64,000 bases of DNA, from positions 1 to 64,000 of the forward strand of contig CANLVP010000003.1 in NCBI GenBank assembly GCA_947494675.1, given 5' to 3'. The translations under genes and the position numbers were made by a program. Position 1 is the first letter of the stretch, and each line of letters opens with the position of its first letter. Source of the DNA: an uncultured Paracoccaceae bacterium. GTDB taxonomy: Bacteria > Pseudomonadota > Alphaproteobacteria > Rhodobacterales > Rhodobacteraceae. Shown piece after piece: positions 1 through 8,968 of this stretch. The notes beneath the pieces were generated by a model. It made no database searches. It was not told where the DNA came from and saw only the letters and a program-made list of their open reading frames with translations.

Positions 1-287
1 GCCGACAACGTGTCATCACCCGCCCCGCCATAAAGGCTCGCCGCCCCCGCCGTATTGCTCAGCGTGTCGTTGCCAGCGTCGCCGTAAAGAAGATCGAACC
101 CTTCCCCACCAAAGAGCGTATCGTTCCCCGTTCCGCCGAAGACCTGATCGTCATCTTCGCCCCCGAAGAGACTGTCGTTGCCGCCGCCACCGTAGATCGT
201 GTCATTTCCGGCGAAACCGAAGATCTCATCGTCTGTGCCAAATCCAACCAGCGTGTTGGGGCCGCTGTTCCCATTAATCGTTGCCAT
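1..287 (-). CDS. RTX-type calcium-binding repeat protein, N-terminal fragment
   Basis: Reading leftward from ATG at 287-285, the 95 visible codons give a protein that starts M-A-T-I-N-G-N and is then made almost entirely of nonapeptide repeats of the GGxGxDxLx type (GGGGNDSLF, GGTGNDTLF, GDAGNDTL, GGAGDDTL). Such repeats fold into a parallel beta-roll that binds calcium and are typical of type I-secreted proteins of Roseobacters. There is no N-terminal signal peptide, in keeping with a C-terminal type I secretion signal, which would lie outside the window. The rest of the gene is cut off at base 1, so whether an enzymatic domain follows cannot be seen. The family call is firm; the function is unknown. 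Confidence 0.88.
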   Translation of the reverse strand, partial: MATINGNSGPNTLVGFGTDDEIFGFAGNDTIYGGGGNDSLFGGEDDDQVFGGTGNDTLFGGEGFDLLYGDAGNDTLSNTAGAASLYGGAGDDTLS

Positions 288-1067
288 AATTTTGCACTCT
301 CCAAATTTTGGGGCCGTGCTGAAGTGAGGCTTTTTTCAGTTGCAACTGCAGCACATCGGGCGTCAGGCCCAATTGCATGCCGCTCAATCGTTGCGTTAGG
401 CGGATCTAATTTGAGCCGACCAACTGGGATCGCGTGACCGGCAACTTCCGGTTTGCGCGTTGAAATTCCGAACCAGCCCACATCGACCGCAGCCATAAAC
501 CACCCAAAAAGACTTTAATAAATGCCGAGAAGCCTGCCCGACTTTCTCAGATTTTGCAAGGTTGGGACTTAACTGGAACAGTGCAAACCCGCATGGAAAG
601 ACAACGAGGTGGGTGTTGAGCGGCCCATGATCAGCAGCGTTCCTGACAAGGTTGACTGGGAAATCTGAGAAGTGTTCTTCCGAGACTCTTGAGGCGCGAT
701 CTACGAGCACCTTGCTGCCGATTAGATTGAACACCCTGCGCAAAAAACCGATCAGCAATGTAAGCGGCCACATCTTACCAGCGCTTCGCAGCTTTGGCTT
801 TCACCATTGGCAGCACCGGCGCATCCTTGATCGCGGTTGGTAAGTCTTAGCCGTGGGTTCGTCGTGCCCAACGCAGTGTCATGCCGCGATCGTTCGATAA
901 CAACACCAACGATCCAGCATCGCGCTGTGACGGGACACGTCATGAAATCGTTGGAACTCATACGACATCGAAGCATGATCATAGCAATGAGCTCTTGGAG
1001 ATCAGCTCGCATCAAAAACACAACGACTGCCAGAAGCGATCCTGCTAACCTGAATGAATGATGCGTG
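288..1067. other. 780-base stretch with no convincing gene
   Basis: Short reading frames on both strands overlap each other and show no recognisable domain, no good ribosome binding site and mixed codon use. The left end must carry the promoter and leader of the RTX gene. A perfect 12-base palindrome sits at 337-348. The right end abuts tRNA-Ser. Base composition is more A+T-rich than in the neighbouring genes. It may be a decayed gene or non-coding spacer; I could not identify a parent gene. Confidence 0.5.
337..348. promoter_or_regulatory. Palindrome CAGTTGCAACTG upstream of the RTX gene
   Basis: A perfect 12-base inverted repeat with no spacer lies 50-61 bases upstream of the RTX start codon, flanked by a run of six T. 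Its size and position fit a binding site for a dimeric regulator. No specific regulator can be named from the sequence, and a chance palindrome is possible. Confidence 0.3.
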
Positions 1068-1157
1068 TGGCGGAGGCTCAGGGATTCGAACCCTGGGAGG
1101 ACTTTCACCCTCGTCGGTTTTCAAGACCGGTGCATTCGACCACTCTGCCAAGCCTCC
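1068..1157 (-). tRNA. tRNA-Ser (anticodon UGA)
   Basis: Read on the minus strand, the gene opens GGAGGCT and closes with the matching AGCCTCC, a G discriminator and an encoded CCA. The anticodon arm shows loop CTTGAAA, giving anticodon TGA. The T arm GGTTCGAATCC is intact, and a long variable arm is present, as expected for class II serine tRNAs. Length is 90 bases with CCA. Confidence 0.97.
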
Positions 1158-1409
1158 GCTGCGGACGGGGTTTAGTGCCTTCTGTTCGCTTCGTAAAGAC
1201 ATGATCACGCTTTGTGGAAATCCGCCGAACTTTTGCGCTCCGGACTTCCAAAATGAAGCGCTCGCGGCTATTGTTTGGCCCAAGCGACAAGGGTCTGAAC
1301 CGCCGCCTTGGTGGACTGGCCCAAAAAACGCGTGAAAGGCGGACGTTGGAATGACCGAGATAACGGTCAGTTGCGTTGGTTCTTTTGGGGAAAATGCGAG
1401 GGGCGAGCA

Positions 1410-2300
1410 ATGACAGGCGAATTCAAATTGAAATCTGGGGGCGTCCGGTTGGGTGCTGCAATGGTCTTGATGTTGGGGCTGTCAGCCTGCGACGATCAGG
1501 GGCAATTCCAGATGCCGAGCTTGCCCAATTTTGGCGGCGATGGGGCTGAGGCCACAACAGCCGACAACCAAGCCGCGCCACTGAACGCAGGCCCGATGGT
1601 CGAACGCGATGTCGAAGCACCCGAAATCTTTTCGGTCAGTGAAAATGGTCTTTGGGATGGGCGGCCAAGCCTTGGTGGTGTCTGGGCCGCACACCCCGAT
1701 GCAGCCTCGCCCGAGCGTGTGATCATCCGCAACCCAGCGAACGACAAATTTGTAATTGGTGCACTCTTCCGCCGCGAGCGTGAAAACCCCGGCCCTGCCT
1801 TGCAGATCTCATCCGATGCGGCCGAAGAATTGGGCATGCTGGCCGGTGCGCCTGCGACGTTGAGCGTCGTCGCCCTGCGCCGCGAAGAAGGCCCTGCAGA
1901 AGTTGCCGCCGCTGTTGCGGACTTTGATAATCCGGTTGAAATCACGGCAGAGCCGCTTGACCCGGTTGCGGGCGCTGCTGCCGCCGCAATCGAAGCTGCC
2001 GAATTGGCTGAGGCTTCACCGGCGCCCGCCGCGACGCCTGCGCCTGCCCCTGCCCCAACCTCGAGCCTTGATAAGCCGTTTATCCAGATCGGCATTTTCA
2101 GCATCGAGGGCAACGCGACACGGACTGCTGAGCGTCTGCGCAGCGATGGCCTGTCCGCGCAGGTCCTGTCGCAGCAAAGCCAGGGCAAATCGTTCTGGCG
2201 CGTCATCGTCGGCCCTGCCCCAACAGAAAGCGACCGCGCCGCCGTGCTGACGAAGGTCAAAGCGCTTGGCTTTGGCGACGCCTATTTTGTGACCAACTGA
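1410..2300 (+). CDS. SPOR-domain lipoprotein
   Basis: A 296-residue protein. The ATG at 1410 is preceded by a GAGGGGCGAG Shine-Dalgarno stretch and gives a lipoprotein signal with lipobox L-S-A-C (Cys27), so it should be lipid-anchored on the periplasmic side. A long Ala/Pro-rich linker (about residues 185-215) leads to a C-terminal SPOR domain (about 218-296, with the aromatic motifs FIQIGIF and FWRVIVGP), a fold that binds denuded glycan strands at the septum. The D,D-carboxypeptidase gene follows 22 bases later, so the two are probably co-transcribed and act together on peptidoglycan during division. An upstream in-frame start at 1308 would bury the lipoprotein signal and was rejected. Confidence 0.88.
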   Translation: MTGEFKLKSGGVRLGAAMVLMLGLSACDDQGQFQMPSLPNFGGDGAEATTADNQAAPLNAGPMVERDVEAPEIFSVSENGLWDGRPSLGGVWAAHPDAASPERVIIRNPANDKFVIGALFRRERENPGPALQISSDAAEELGMLAGAPATLSVVALRREEGPAEVAAAVADFDNPVEITAEPLDPVAGAAAAAIEAAELAEASPAPAATPAPAPAPTSSLDKPFIQIGIFSIEGNATRTAERLRSDGLSAQVLSQQSQGKSFWRVIVGPAPTESDRAAVLTKVKALGFGDAYFVTN

Positions 2301-2322
2301 CCCCGTTCTACGGAGCTGCCAC

Positions 2323-3489
2323 ATGAGAATTTTTCTGCGGACACTTTGCGCCGCCAGTGTCCTGATCTTTGCAGCGGGCGTTGCTGCGGCTCAGACCTTT
2401 GAGACCAAGGCACGTGCCGCCTATGTCTTTGACCAGACAACCGGCACCGTTCTGATGCAAAAGAACGCGGATGAACCGCTGCCGCCTGCATCCATGTCCA
2501 AGTTGATGACGATCTACCTTGCGTTCGAGGCAATTGCAGACGGTCGATTCACGGTTGATACCGTGTTGCCTGTGTCCGCCCATGCGGCCAGCTTTGGCGG
2601 CTCCACCATGTTCTTGGACACCACAGACCGTGTCACGGTCGAGGACTTGTTGCGCGGCGTGATCGTTTTGTCTGGCAATGATGCCTCGGTCGTCTTGGCC
2701 GAAGGATTGGCGGGCACCGAAGGTGCATTTGCACAGATGATGACCAACCGCGCCCGCGAGCTGGGGATGAACAACGCCAATTTCCTGAACGCCTCGGGGT
2801 GGCCCGCGCAGGGCCACGTCATGTCAGTGCGTGATTTGGGCATTCTGGCGGATCGGTTGATCACGGACTTCCCGACGTTCTACCCGCTTTTCGCCGAAGA
2901 AAGCTTTGCCTTCGATGGCCGCGCACCGGCCAACACCCAGAACCGGAATCCCTTGCTGTCGCTGAACATTGGCGCAGACGGGCTGAAAACCGGTCATACG
3001 CAAGAGGCCGGGTATGGCCTTGTGGGGTCTGCCAAACAGGGTGACCGCCGGATCATCTTTGTGGTCACAGGCCTCGATAGTGCTGCGGCCCGGGCGGATG
3101 AGGCGGAGCGTTTGGTAAATTGGGCCTTCCGCCAGTTCGCACAAAAAGACGTCGCTAAGTCCGGCACCCGCATTGCGGATGCGGATGTCTGGATGGGCGA
3201 AATGGACAGCGTCGGCCTGACGGTCGCGGAAGATGTCTCCATGCTGGTGCCGGTGACAAATCAGGGCAAGGTCGATGCCGAAGCGGTGTTCAATGACCCG
3301 ATTGAGGCCCCCGTGACAGCCGGTCAGCAATTGGGCGAATTAGTTATCGCGTTGGAAGGGTTGCCCGAACGGCGCGTGCCGCTGGTTGCCGAAAGCGATG
3401 TACCGCGCGGTGGTTTTGCGGTGCGAATGCGGACGGCCGTGCAAGTTGTGTTGGACAAGATCAACGCCGCAACTGACGCCCCTGCATGA
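2323..3489 (+). CDS. dacA: D-alanyl-D-alanine carboxypeptidase (PBP5/6, S11 family)
   Basis: A 388-residue periplasmic penicillin-binding protein that removes the terminal D-Ala from peptidoglycan pentapeptides. A signal peptide ends near Ala-Gln at residue 24. All three active-site motifs are in place: S57-M-S-K60, S117-G-N119 and K222-T-G224. A beta-rich C-terminal domain (about 270-370) is typical of PBP5, and the last residues form the amphipathic helix region used for membrane attachment. The stop overlaps the tmk start (ATGA), placing it in a run SPOR lipoprotein-dac-tmk-holB-tatD-MBL. The S11 assignment is secure; the choice of paralogue name (dacA/dacC/dacF) is not. Confidence 0.93.
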   Translation: MRIFLRTLCAASVLIFAAGVAAAQTFETKARAAYVFDQTTGTVLMQKNADEPLPPASMSKLMTIYLAFEAIADGRFTVDTVLPVSAHAASFGGSTMFLDTTDRVTVEDLLRGVIVLSGNDASVVLAEGLAGTEGAFAQMMTNRARELGMNNANFLNASGWPAQGHVMSVRDLGILADRLITDFPTFYPLFAEESFAFDGRAPANTQNRNPLLSLNIGADGLKTGHTQEAGYGLVGSAKQGDRRIIFVVTGLDSAAARADEAERLVNWAFRQFAQKDVAKSGTRIADADVWMGEMDSVGLTVAEDVSMLVPVTNQGKVDAEAVFNDPIEAPVTAGQQLGELVIALEGLPERRVPLVAESDVPRGGFAVRMRTAVQVVLDKINAATDAPA

Positions 3490-4094
3490 CGAGCCCACGC
3501 TTTATTACGTTTGAGGGCATCGATGGCTCTGGCAAGTCGACGCAGGCCCGTGCCTTGGCAGCGCGCCTGACGGCTGAGGGCCATGATGTTGTGCTGACCC
3601 GCGAACCCGGTGGCAGCCCCGGTGCCGAAGAAATCCGGCAGCTCTTGTTGACCGGCGACCCGGATCGTTGGACCGCCGAGACAGAGCTGTTGTTGTTTAC
3701 CGCAGCCCGGCGGGATCACTTGGAAAAGACGATTGAGCCTGCTTTGGCTGCCGGAAAAACCGTGATCTCTGACCGGTTTGCCGACAGCACCCGTGTATAT
3801 CAGGGGGCCACGCGCGGTGACCTGCGCGGGACGGTGGACAAGTTGCACGCGCTGATGATTGGACGCGAGCCTGACCTGACCTTCATCATCGATATGGACC
3901 CCGGCATGGCGCTGGAACGCGGATTGGCCCGCAAATCCGGTGAGGATCGGTTCGAAGACATGGGGCTGTCATTTCAGGAAACGCTCCGCCACGGGTTTCT
4001 GGCGCTCGCCCATGCCCATCCCAATCGCTGCAAGCTGATCGACGGCAACCGTGAGGCTGAGGCGATCACCTCTGAAATCGCGGCGCATCTATGA
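3486..4094 (+). CDS. tmk: Thymidylate kinase
   Basis: Phosphorylates dTMP to dTDP in the dTTP pathway. The 202 residues match the family length. The P-loop is G11-I-D-G-S-G-K-S-T19, the DR[FY] motif appears as S-D-R-F-A-D-S near residue 97, and R-E-P-G-G is near residue 40. Start and stop overlap both neighbours by four bases (ATGA), so translation is probably coupled with dac upstream and holB downstream. The tmk-holB-tatD order is common in alphaproteobacteria. Confidence 0.96.
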   Translation: MTSPRFITFEGIDGSGKSTQARALAARLTAEGHDVVLTREPGGSPGAEEIRQLLLTGDPDRWTAETELLLFTAARRDHLEKTIEPALAAGKTVISDRFADSTRVYQGATRGDLRGTVDKLHALMIGREPDLTFIIDMDPGMALERGLARKSGEDRFEDMGLSFQETLRHGFLALAHAHPNRCKLIDGNREAEAITSEIAAHL

Positions 4095-5215
4095 CAGACG
4101 ACCTGCCCGCATCGGATCGGATCGCCGGGGTGCCGCACCCGCGGGAGACCGAGACCTTGTTCGGCCAAGACGCGGCACAGACCGAGTTTTTGCAGGCTTT
4201 TTCGGCGGGTCGCGTGCATTCGGGTTGGCTCATTACCGGGCCACGTGGTGTCGGGAAGGCCACGCTGGCGTGGAAGATCGCAACGTTTCTTTTGGCCACG
4301 CCTGCACAGCAAGATGACGGGCTGTTCGGCGCACCGCCCCCGCCGACGACGCTGGCGATTGACCCCGAACACCCCGACGCAAGGCTCGTGCAATCGGGCA
4401 GCCATCCCGGGCTCTTGGTCATCAAACGCATGGTCAACGAAAAGACCGGCGCGTTGCAAAGTGAGATTACGCGCGAGGCGCTCGACCCGCTGAAGAACTT
4501 CTTCCACATGTCTGCAACCGATGGCGGCCACCGTGTGGCGATTGTGGATGCCGCGGATGAGATGAACCGCAACGCCGCGAACGCGATCCTGAAAGAACTG
4601 GAAGAACCGCCCGCCAACACAACCTTTCTGCTGATCGCGCATCAGCCCTCGCGCCTCTTGCCAACGATCCGGTCGCGGTGCCGCACCCTGCGCTGTGCGG
4701 CGTTGAACCCTGCGGATTTATCTGCGGCCATTGAACAAGCCGGGCTGAACAGCGAACGCACCGATGCGCTGACAACATTGTCCGGCGGCTCTGCCGGGGA
4801 TGCGATCCGGCTTTTGTCGCAGGACGGCCTGACGCTTTATGCGGAACTGGTGGATCTGTTGTCGGGCCTGCCGAATATCAACCGGCCCGCGCTGCTGAAA
4901 CTGGCCGATAGTTGTGCCGGGCGGAATGCAGAAACCCGGTTTTCTATGACGCTTGATTTGCTTGACCACCTATTGTCGCGCGCGGCGCGGGCGGGCTTGA
5001 TGGGCGAGCCGCAGACCCAAGGCGCACCGGGCGAGGCGCGGCTCTTGGCACGCATTTCCCCTGATGATCGGGCCGCGCGAAACTGGGCGCAGCTCCAGCA
5101 GGACCTGTCACGCCGCGCGCGTCACGGGCGGGCCGTCAACCTTGACCCTGCCGCCCTGATCCTTGATATGGTTTTTGCAATCGAACAGACGGCGCAGACC
5201 CACGCCGCCACCTGA
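4091..5215 (+). CDS. holB: DNA polymerase III subunit delta'
   Basis: A 374-residue clamp-loader AAA+ subunit. The N-terminal nucleotide-binding fold has a Walker A-like G-P-R-G-V-G-K-A-T motif near residue 51. It also has a Walker B-like V-D-A-A-D-E-M region and the conserved L-E-E-P-P-A-N-T sensor segment followed by R-S-R-C, which marks delta'/gamma/tau relatives. The C-terminal part is helical, as expected for the collar domain. It overlaps tmk by four bases, and tatD begins 10 bases after its stop. It serves the replisome by helping load the beta clamp. Confidence 0.93.
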   Translation: MTDDLPASDRIAGVPHPRETETLFGQDAAQTEFLQAFSAGRVHSGWLITGPRGVGKATLAWKIATFLLATPAQQDDGLFGAPPPPTTLAIDPEHPDARLVQSGSHPGLLVIKRMVNEKTGALQSEITREALDPLKNFFHMSATDGGHRVAIVDAADEMNRNAANAILKELEEPPANTTFLLIAHQPSRLLPTIRSRCRTLRCAALNPADLSAAIEQAGLNSERTDALTTLSGGSAGDAIRLLSQDGLTLYAELVDLLSGLPNINRPALLKLADSCAGRNAETRFSMTLDLLDHLLSRAARAGLMGEPQTQGAPGEARLLARISPDDRAARNWAQLQQDLSRRARHGRAVNLDPAALILDMVFAIEQTAQTHAAT

Positions 5216-5225
5216 AAGCGGCCCG

Positions 5226-6011
5226 ATGATCCCGACACTTGTTGATAGCCATTGCCACCTCGACTTTCCCGATTTTGACGGTGAGCATGACGCCCTGATC
5301 GCGCGGGCGGCGGAGGCTGGCGTGACGCGCATGGTGACGATCTGCACCAAGTTGCGTCTGGAACCCCAGGTGCGGGCCTTGGCCGAACGGTTTGCCCCGG
5401 TGTTTTATGCCGCAGGCACCCACCCGATGAGCGTCGCGGATGAACCGATGGCGACCTACGACGAGCTGGTGGCGCTCGCGGATCACCCCAAGTTTGTGGG
5501 CATCGGGGAGTCGGGGTTGGACTACCACTACACCTCAGACAGCGCGCAGGCCCAAAAGAACAGCCTGCGCATCCATATTGCCGCCGCCCGCGACACCAAG
5601 CTGCCGCTAATCATTCATGCGCGTGCTGCAGATGAGGACATGGCCCGTATCCTGACCGAGGAGTATGCCAATGGTGCGTTCACCTGCGTCATGCACTGCT
5701 TTTCGTCCTCCCCAGCCCTCGCGAAAGCCGCACTCGACCTTGATTTCTATCTGTCGATGTCGGGCATCGCCGCTTTCCCCAAATCCAAAGACCTGCGTGA
5801 CATCTTTAACGCCGCACCACGCGATCGCATTCTGGTAGAAACCGACAGCCCCTATCTGGCCCCCCCACCTCATCGCGGCAAACGCAATGAACCGAGCTTT
5901 ACTGCCCATACCGCGCGGATCGCGGCCGAGGCTTTTGGGATGGATTACGTCGACTTTGCAGCGCAAACGACGGCCAACTTTGACCGCCTGTTCTGGAAGG
6001 CCGCGGCATGA
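5226..6011 (+). CDS. tatD: TatD family metal-dependent hydrolase (DNase)
   Basis: A 261-residue TIM-barrel metallohydrolase. Metal ligands are visible: D-S-H9-C-H11 near the start, E-S-G-L-D-Y-H-Y in the middle, I-H-A-R, H-C-F-S, and the C-terminal E-T-D-S-P-Y-L. TatD proteins act as 3'-5' exonucleases and in DNA or D-amino-acyl-tRNA quality control. The ATG at 5226 was chosen because it gives the family's normal M-x(5)-D-S-H-C-H start; a longer frame from 5163 would overlap holB with an Arg/Pro-rich leader. Its stop overlaps the next gene (ATGA). Confidence 0.93.
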   Translation: MIPTLVDSHCHLDFPDFDGEHDALIARAAEAGVTRMVTICTKLRLEPQVRALAERFAPVFYAAGTHPMSVADEPMATYDELVALADHPKFVGIGESGLDYHYTSDSAQAQKNSLRIHIAAARDTKLPLIIHARAADEDMARILTEEYANGAFTCVMHCFSSSPALAKAALDLDFYLSMSGIAAFPKSKDLRDIFNAAPRDRILVETDSPYLAPPPHRGKRNEPSFTAHTARIAAEAFGMDYVDFAAQTTANFDRLFWKAAA

Positions 6012-6805
6012 CGCTGCGCTTTACCATTCTCGGCTGCGGATCATCGGGCGGCGTTCCACGGCTTGGCGGGCATTGGGGTGCATGCGACCCCGACAACCCC
6101 AAGAACACACGCCGCCGATGTTCTCTGCTGGTCGAACGCGAGGGCCCGGATGGCACGACCCGCGTGTTAATCGACACTTCACCCGATCTGCGCAACCAAC
6201 TGCTTGATGCGGGCGTGGGAGAGCTTGACGCCGTGGTTTACACCCATAGCCACGCAGACCATGTGCACGGCCTCGATGACATTCGAATGATCGTCTACAA
6301 CATGCGCAAACGCATTCCCGTCTGGGCCGATGGCGATACCGGCAACGCACTGTTGGCGCGTTTTGGCTATGCCTTTGTGCAGCCCGCAGGGTCGGCCTAT
6401 CCGCCGATTTGCGACCTCAACACGTTGGACGGTGATTTGACGGTGGAAGGTGCTGGGGGCGCAATTACGTTGACACCTTTCGAAGTGGCCCACGGTACCA
6501 TCGACGCGCTTGGTTTCCGCATTGGGGACCTTGCCTATCTGCCTGACGTCTCTGCCATCCCCGAAGACGTTTGGCCGGTCTTGGAGGGGCTAGCTGTGTG
6601 GATCGTTGACGCCCTGCGCCGCGACCCGCACCCCAGCCATAGCCATCTAGAACAAACGCTGGATTGGATCGCGCGCGCCAAACCGGAACAAGCGGTCATC
6701 ACCAATATGCACATCGATCTGGACTATGCAGCCTTGGATGCAGAGACCCCCGATCATGTCACCCCTGCTTACGACGGCATGACGATCCTGCGACCGGCCC
6801 CCTGA
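6008..6805 (+). CDS. MBL-fold metallo-hydrolase (PhnP-like)
   Basis: A 265-residue metallo-beta-lactamase-fold protein. The zinc motif T-H80-S-H82-A-D84-H85 is present, followed by V-H-G-L-D-D, a combination seen in the PhnP/cyclic phosphodiesterase branch. Further ligands are in V-A-H-G (about residue 162), D-V-S and the C-terminal N-M-H-I-D. This gene follows tatD in many alphaproteobacteria, often overlapping it as here, which suggests a nucleic-acid or nucleotide phosphodiesterase role. That role is inferred; no phn genes are nearby. Its TGA overlaps the transporter start by one base. Confidence 0.88.
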   Translation: MTLRFTILGCGSSGGVPRLGGHWGACDPDNPKNTRRRCSLLVEREGPDGTTRVLIDTSPDLRNQLLDAGVGELDAVVYTHSHADHVHGLDDIRMIVYNMRKRIPVWADGDTGNALLARFGYAFVQPAGSAYPPICDLNTLDGDLTVEGAGGAITLTPFEVAHGTIDALGFRIGDLAYLPDVSAIPEDVWPVLEGLAVWIVDALRRDPHPSHSHLEQTLDWIARAKPEQAVITNMHIDLDYAALDAETPDHVTPAYDGMTILRPAP

Positions 6806-7734
6806 TGGCCGCACTTTTGGACGTCATCCTACCTGTCTTTCTGGTTTTGGGCTTTGGCTATGTCGCCGTCTGGCGCGGGCTGTTCCCGGCAGAAGGCGCC
6901 GACAACCTGATGCGGTTCACGCAGGGCTTTGCGATCCCTTGCCTGCTGTTTCACGCCATCTCGACCCTTGATCTTGGCCAGCATTTCGACCCTGCGCTCT
7001 TGTTCAGCTACTACGGCGTGGCCTTTGTCTGTTTTTGGCTTGGTGCCTTTGGTGGGCGGTTCCTGTTCAAACGCGATTGGGAAGATGCGATTGTCATCGG
7101 CTTTAGCTGCCTGTTTGCCAATTCGGTCCTGCTGGGCCTGCCGATCACCGAACGCGCCTATGGGCCGGACGCTTTGTCTGCCAACTATGCGCTTGTGGCG
7201 ATGAATGCGCCGTTTTGTTACTGCCTTGGGATCACGGCGATGGAGATTGTGCGCAACCGCGGGGCCAAGCTGCACGCCGCGGTGCCAAAGGTCGCGAAGG
7301 CGATGTTCGGCAACAACCTGATCATTGCGATCACGCTTGGTTTCATCGTCAATTTGGGCCAGATCCCACTGCCCGTCGTCCTGACCGATGCCATCGACAT
7401 GATGATCCGTGCGGCCCTACCTGCCGCGCTCTTTGGCTTGGGCGGGGTGCTGGTGCGCTACAAACCCGAGGGCGATGTGCGCGCAATCCTGTATGTCTGC
7501 GCGATCTCGCTGCTGGTCCAGCCTGCCTTGTCCTTGGCCGCAGGCGCGAGCTTTGGCCTGCCGATTGAGGCGCAGCGCAGCCTTGTGATCACCGCCGCCA
7601 TGGCGCCGGGCGTCAACGCCTATGTCTTTGCAAACATGTATGACCGGGCCAAACGCGTGGCGGCCTCATCGGTCCTGATCGCGACGGCCCTGACAACGCT
7701 CACCGCTTGGGGTTGGTTGACAGTTCTGCCCTAG
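6805..7734 (+). CDS. AEC-family transporter (auxin efflux carrier fold)
   Basis: A 309-residue membrane protein with about ten hydrophobic segments arranged as two five-helix halves, typical of the AEC/BASS-like fold. The N-terminus L-D-V-I-L-P-V-F-L-V-L-G-F-G-Y and the segment F-A-I-P-C-L-L-F are characteristic. Bacterial AEC proteins export or take up small carboxylates such as malate or malonate; the substrate here is unknown. The ATG shares its A with the preceding stop (TGATG), so translational coupling is likely. It ends one base before the convergent permease gene. Confidence 0.88.
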   Translation: MAALLDVILPVFLVLGFGYVAVWRGLFPAEGADNLMRFTQGFAIPCLLFHAISTLDLGQHFDPALLFSYYGVAFVCFWLGAFGGRFLFKRDWEDAIVIGFSCLFANSVLLGLPITERAYGPDALSANYALVAMNAPFCYCLGITAMEIVRNRGAKLHAAVPKVAKAMFGNNLIIAITLGFIVNLGQIPLPVVLTDAIDMMIRAALPAALFGLGGVLVRYKPEGDVRAILYVCAISLLVQPALSLAAGASFGLPIEAQRSLVITAAMAPGVNAYVFANMYDRAKRVAASSVLIATALTTLTAWGWLTVLP

Positions 7735-7735
7735 C

Positions 7736-8965
7736 CTAGGACGGCGACATCCCTCGCAGCCGCTCCGACCGGCGGCGCAGCATTTCCACCACCGTCAACA
7801 ACACGATTGATATTGCGACCAAGACGGTCGCCACCGCCAGAATGGTCGGGGATATCTGCTCGCGCAGGCCCGTGAACATCTGCCACGGCAACGTCTTTTG
7901 TGCAGCCGCACCGACAAACAACACCACGACGACCTCATCAAATGAGGTGATGAACGCGAACAACCCGCCCGAGATCACGCCGGGCAGGATCAGCGGCATT
8001 TGCACTTTAAAGAACGTCGTCACCGGGGTCGCACCCATGTTTGCAGCCGCTCGCGTGAGCGAATTGTCGAACCCCACCAGCGTGGCGGTCACGGTGATGA
8101 TGACAAAGGGAATGCCAAGCGCTGCATGCGCAAGGATGACCTTGATATAGCCCGACAGGGATTTTGAGATGCCAAGGTTATCCTCCATCCACAGGCCCAT
8201 TTGGCTGTAGAAAAAGAACATGCCCGTGGCCGAGATAATCAGCGGCACGATCATCGGGGAAATCAGGATCGCCATGATCCCGCGTCGGAACGGCACATGG
8301 CTTTGAGACAGGCCAATTGCGGCCAATGTGCCAAGTGACACCGAAATGATCGTCGCAAAGGGCGCAATAATTAGGCTGTTCTTCATAGGCCGCAGCCAGT
8401 CGGGATTGGTGAAGAAGTCGTTGTAATGCTTTAGGCTATAGCCCGCCGGATCCAGCGCCAGCATCTCTGGCGTGAAAGTGAAAAAGTCCTGCGCGTTGAA
8501 CGACAGCGGGATGATCGTGATGATCGGCGCGATCAGGAAAAAGAAGATAAAGCCGCAGATGAACTTGAACGCGTTGTGCCAAAGCACCTGTCCCGTCGTC
8601 GCATAGGGCGGCACGCCGGATCGGTAGGCCCCGGTGGACAGCCAATAGGCGCACCACCCCAGCAAAGCCCCCATGATCGCACCGGCCAGCACGCCCGCAA
8701 GCCCGCCAAGGATCAGCCCAAGCACCGCACAGACCGCGATTGCGGCCCAACGCCCGATCTTTTTCGGCAGGTGCACTGATAGCGCATAGGCCAGCGCAGC
8801 ACCGATGACAGCCCCTGCTATCAAGCCCGCCCAGACACCAAGCCCCGCCGCCTGCCCGCCCAGCAGCCCCAAGACTGCGCCAAACGCAGCCGTCAGCGGC
8901 ACGGTAAAATTCCACGTGTTGTCAGATGCGGCGGCCTTGTCTGCGGCGGTCATGAAAGTCGTCAT
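7736..8965 (-). CDS. ABC transporter permease (PotC-like) with an extra N-terminal membrane region
   Basis: A 409-residue inner-membrane permease of the polyamine/opine/iron MetI-fold family. The C-terminal 270 residues match PotC in layout and contain the EAA loop (R-A-A-A-N-M-G-A...F-x-x-V-x-x-P-L-I-L-P-G) that contacts the ATPase. Family members are usually about 260-280 residues; this one has about 110 additional N-terminal residues with three or four glycine- and alanine-rich hydrophobic segments. It is the last gene of the operon, starting three bases after the stop of the partner permease. Confidence 0.9.
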   Translation of the reverse strand: MTTFMTAADKAAASDNTWNFTVPLTAAFGAVLGLLGGQAAGLGVWAGLIAGAVIGAALAYALSVHLPKKIGRWAAIAVCAVLGLILGGLAGVLAGAIMGALLGWCAYWLSTGAYRSGVPPYATTGQVLWHNAFKFICGFIFFFLIAPIITIIPLSFNAQDFFTFTPEMLALDPAGYSLKHYNDFFTNPDWLRPMKNSLIIAPFATIISVSLGTLAAIGLSQSHVPFRRGIMAILISPMIVPLIISATGMFFFYSQMGLWMEDNLGISKSLSGYIKVILAHAALGIPFVIITVTATLVGFDNSLTRAAANMGATPVTTFFKVQMPLILPGVISGGLFAFITSFDEVVVVLFVGAAAQKTLPWQMFTGLREQISPTILAVATVLVAISIVLLTVVEMLRRRSERLRGMSPS

Positions 8966-8968
8966 GGC

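Noticed and set aside
1054-1410. Open frames across tRNA-Ser
   Set aside because: They overlap the tRNA gene on either strand and show no domain.
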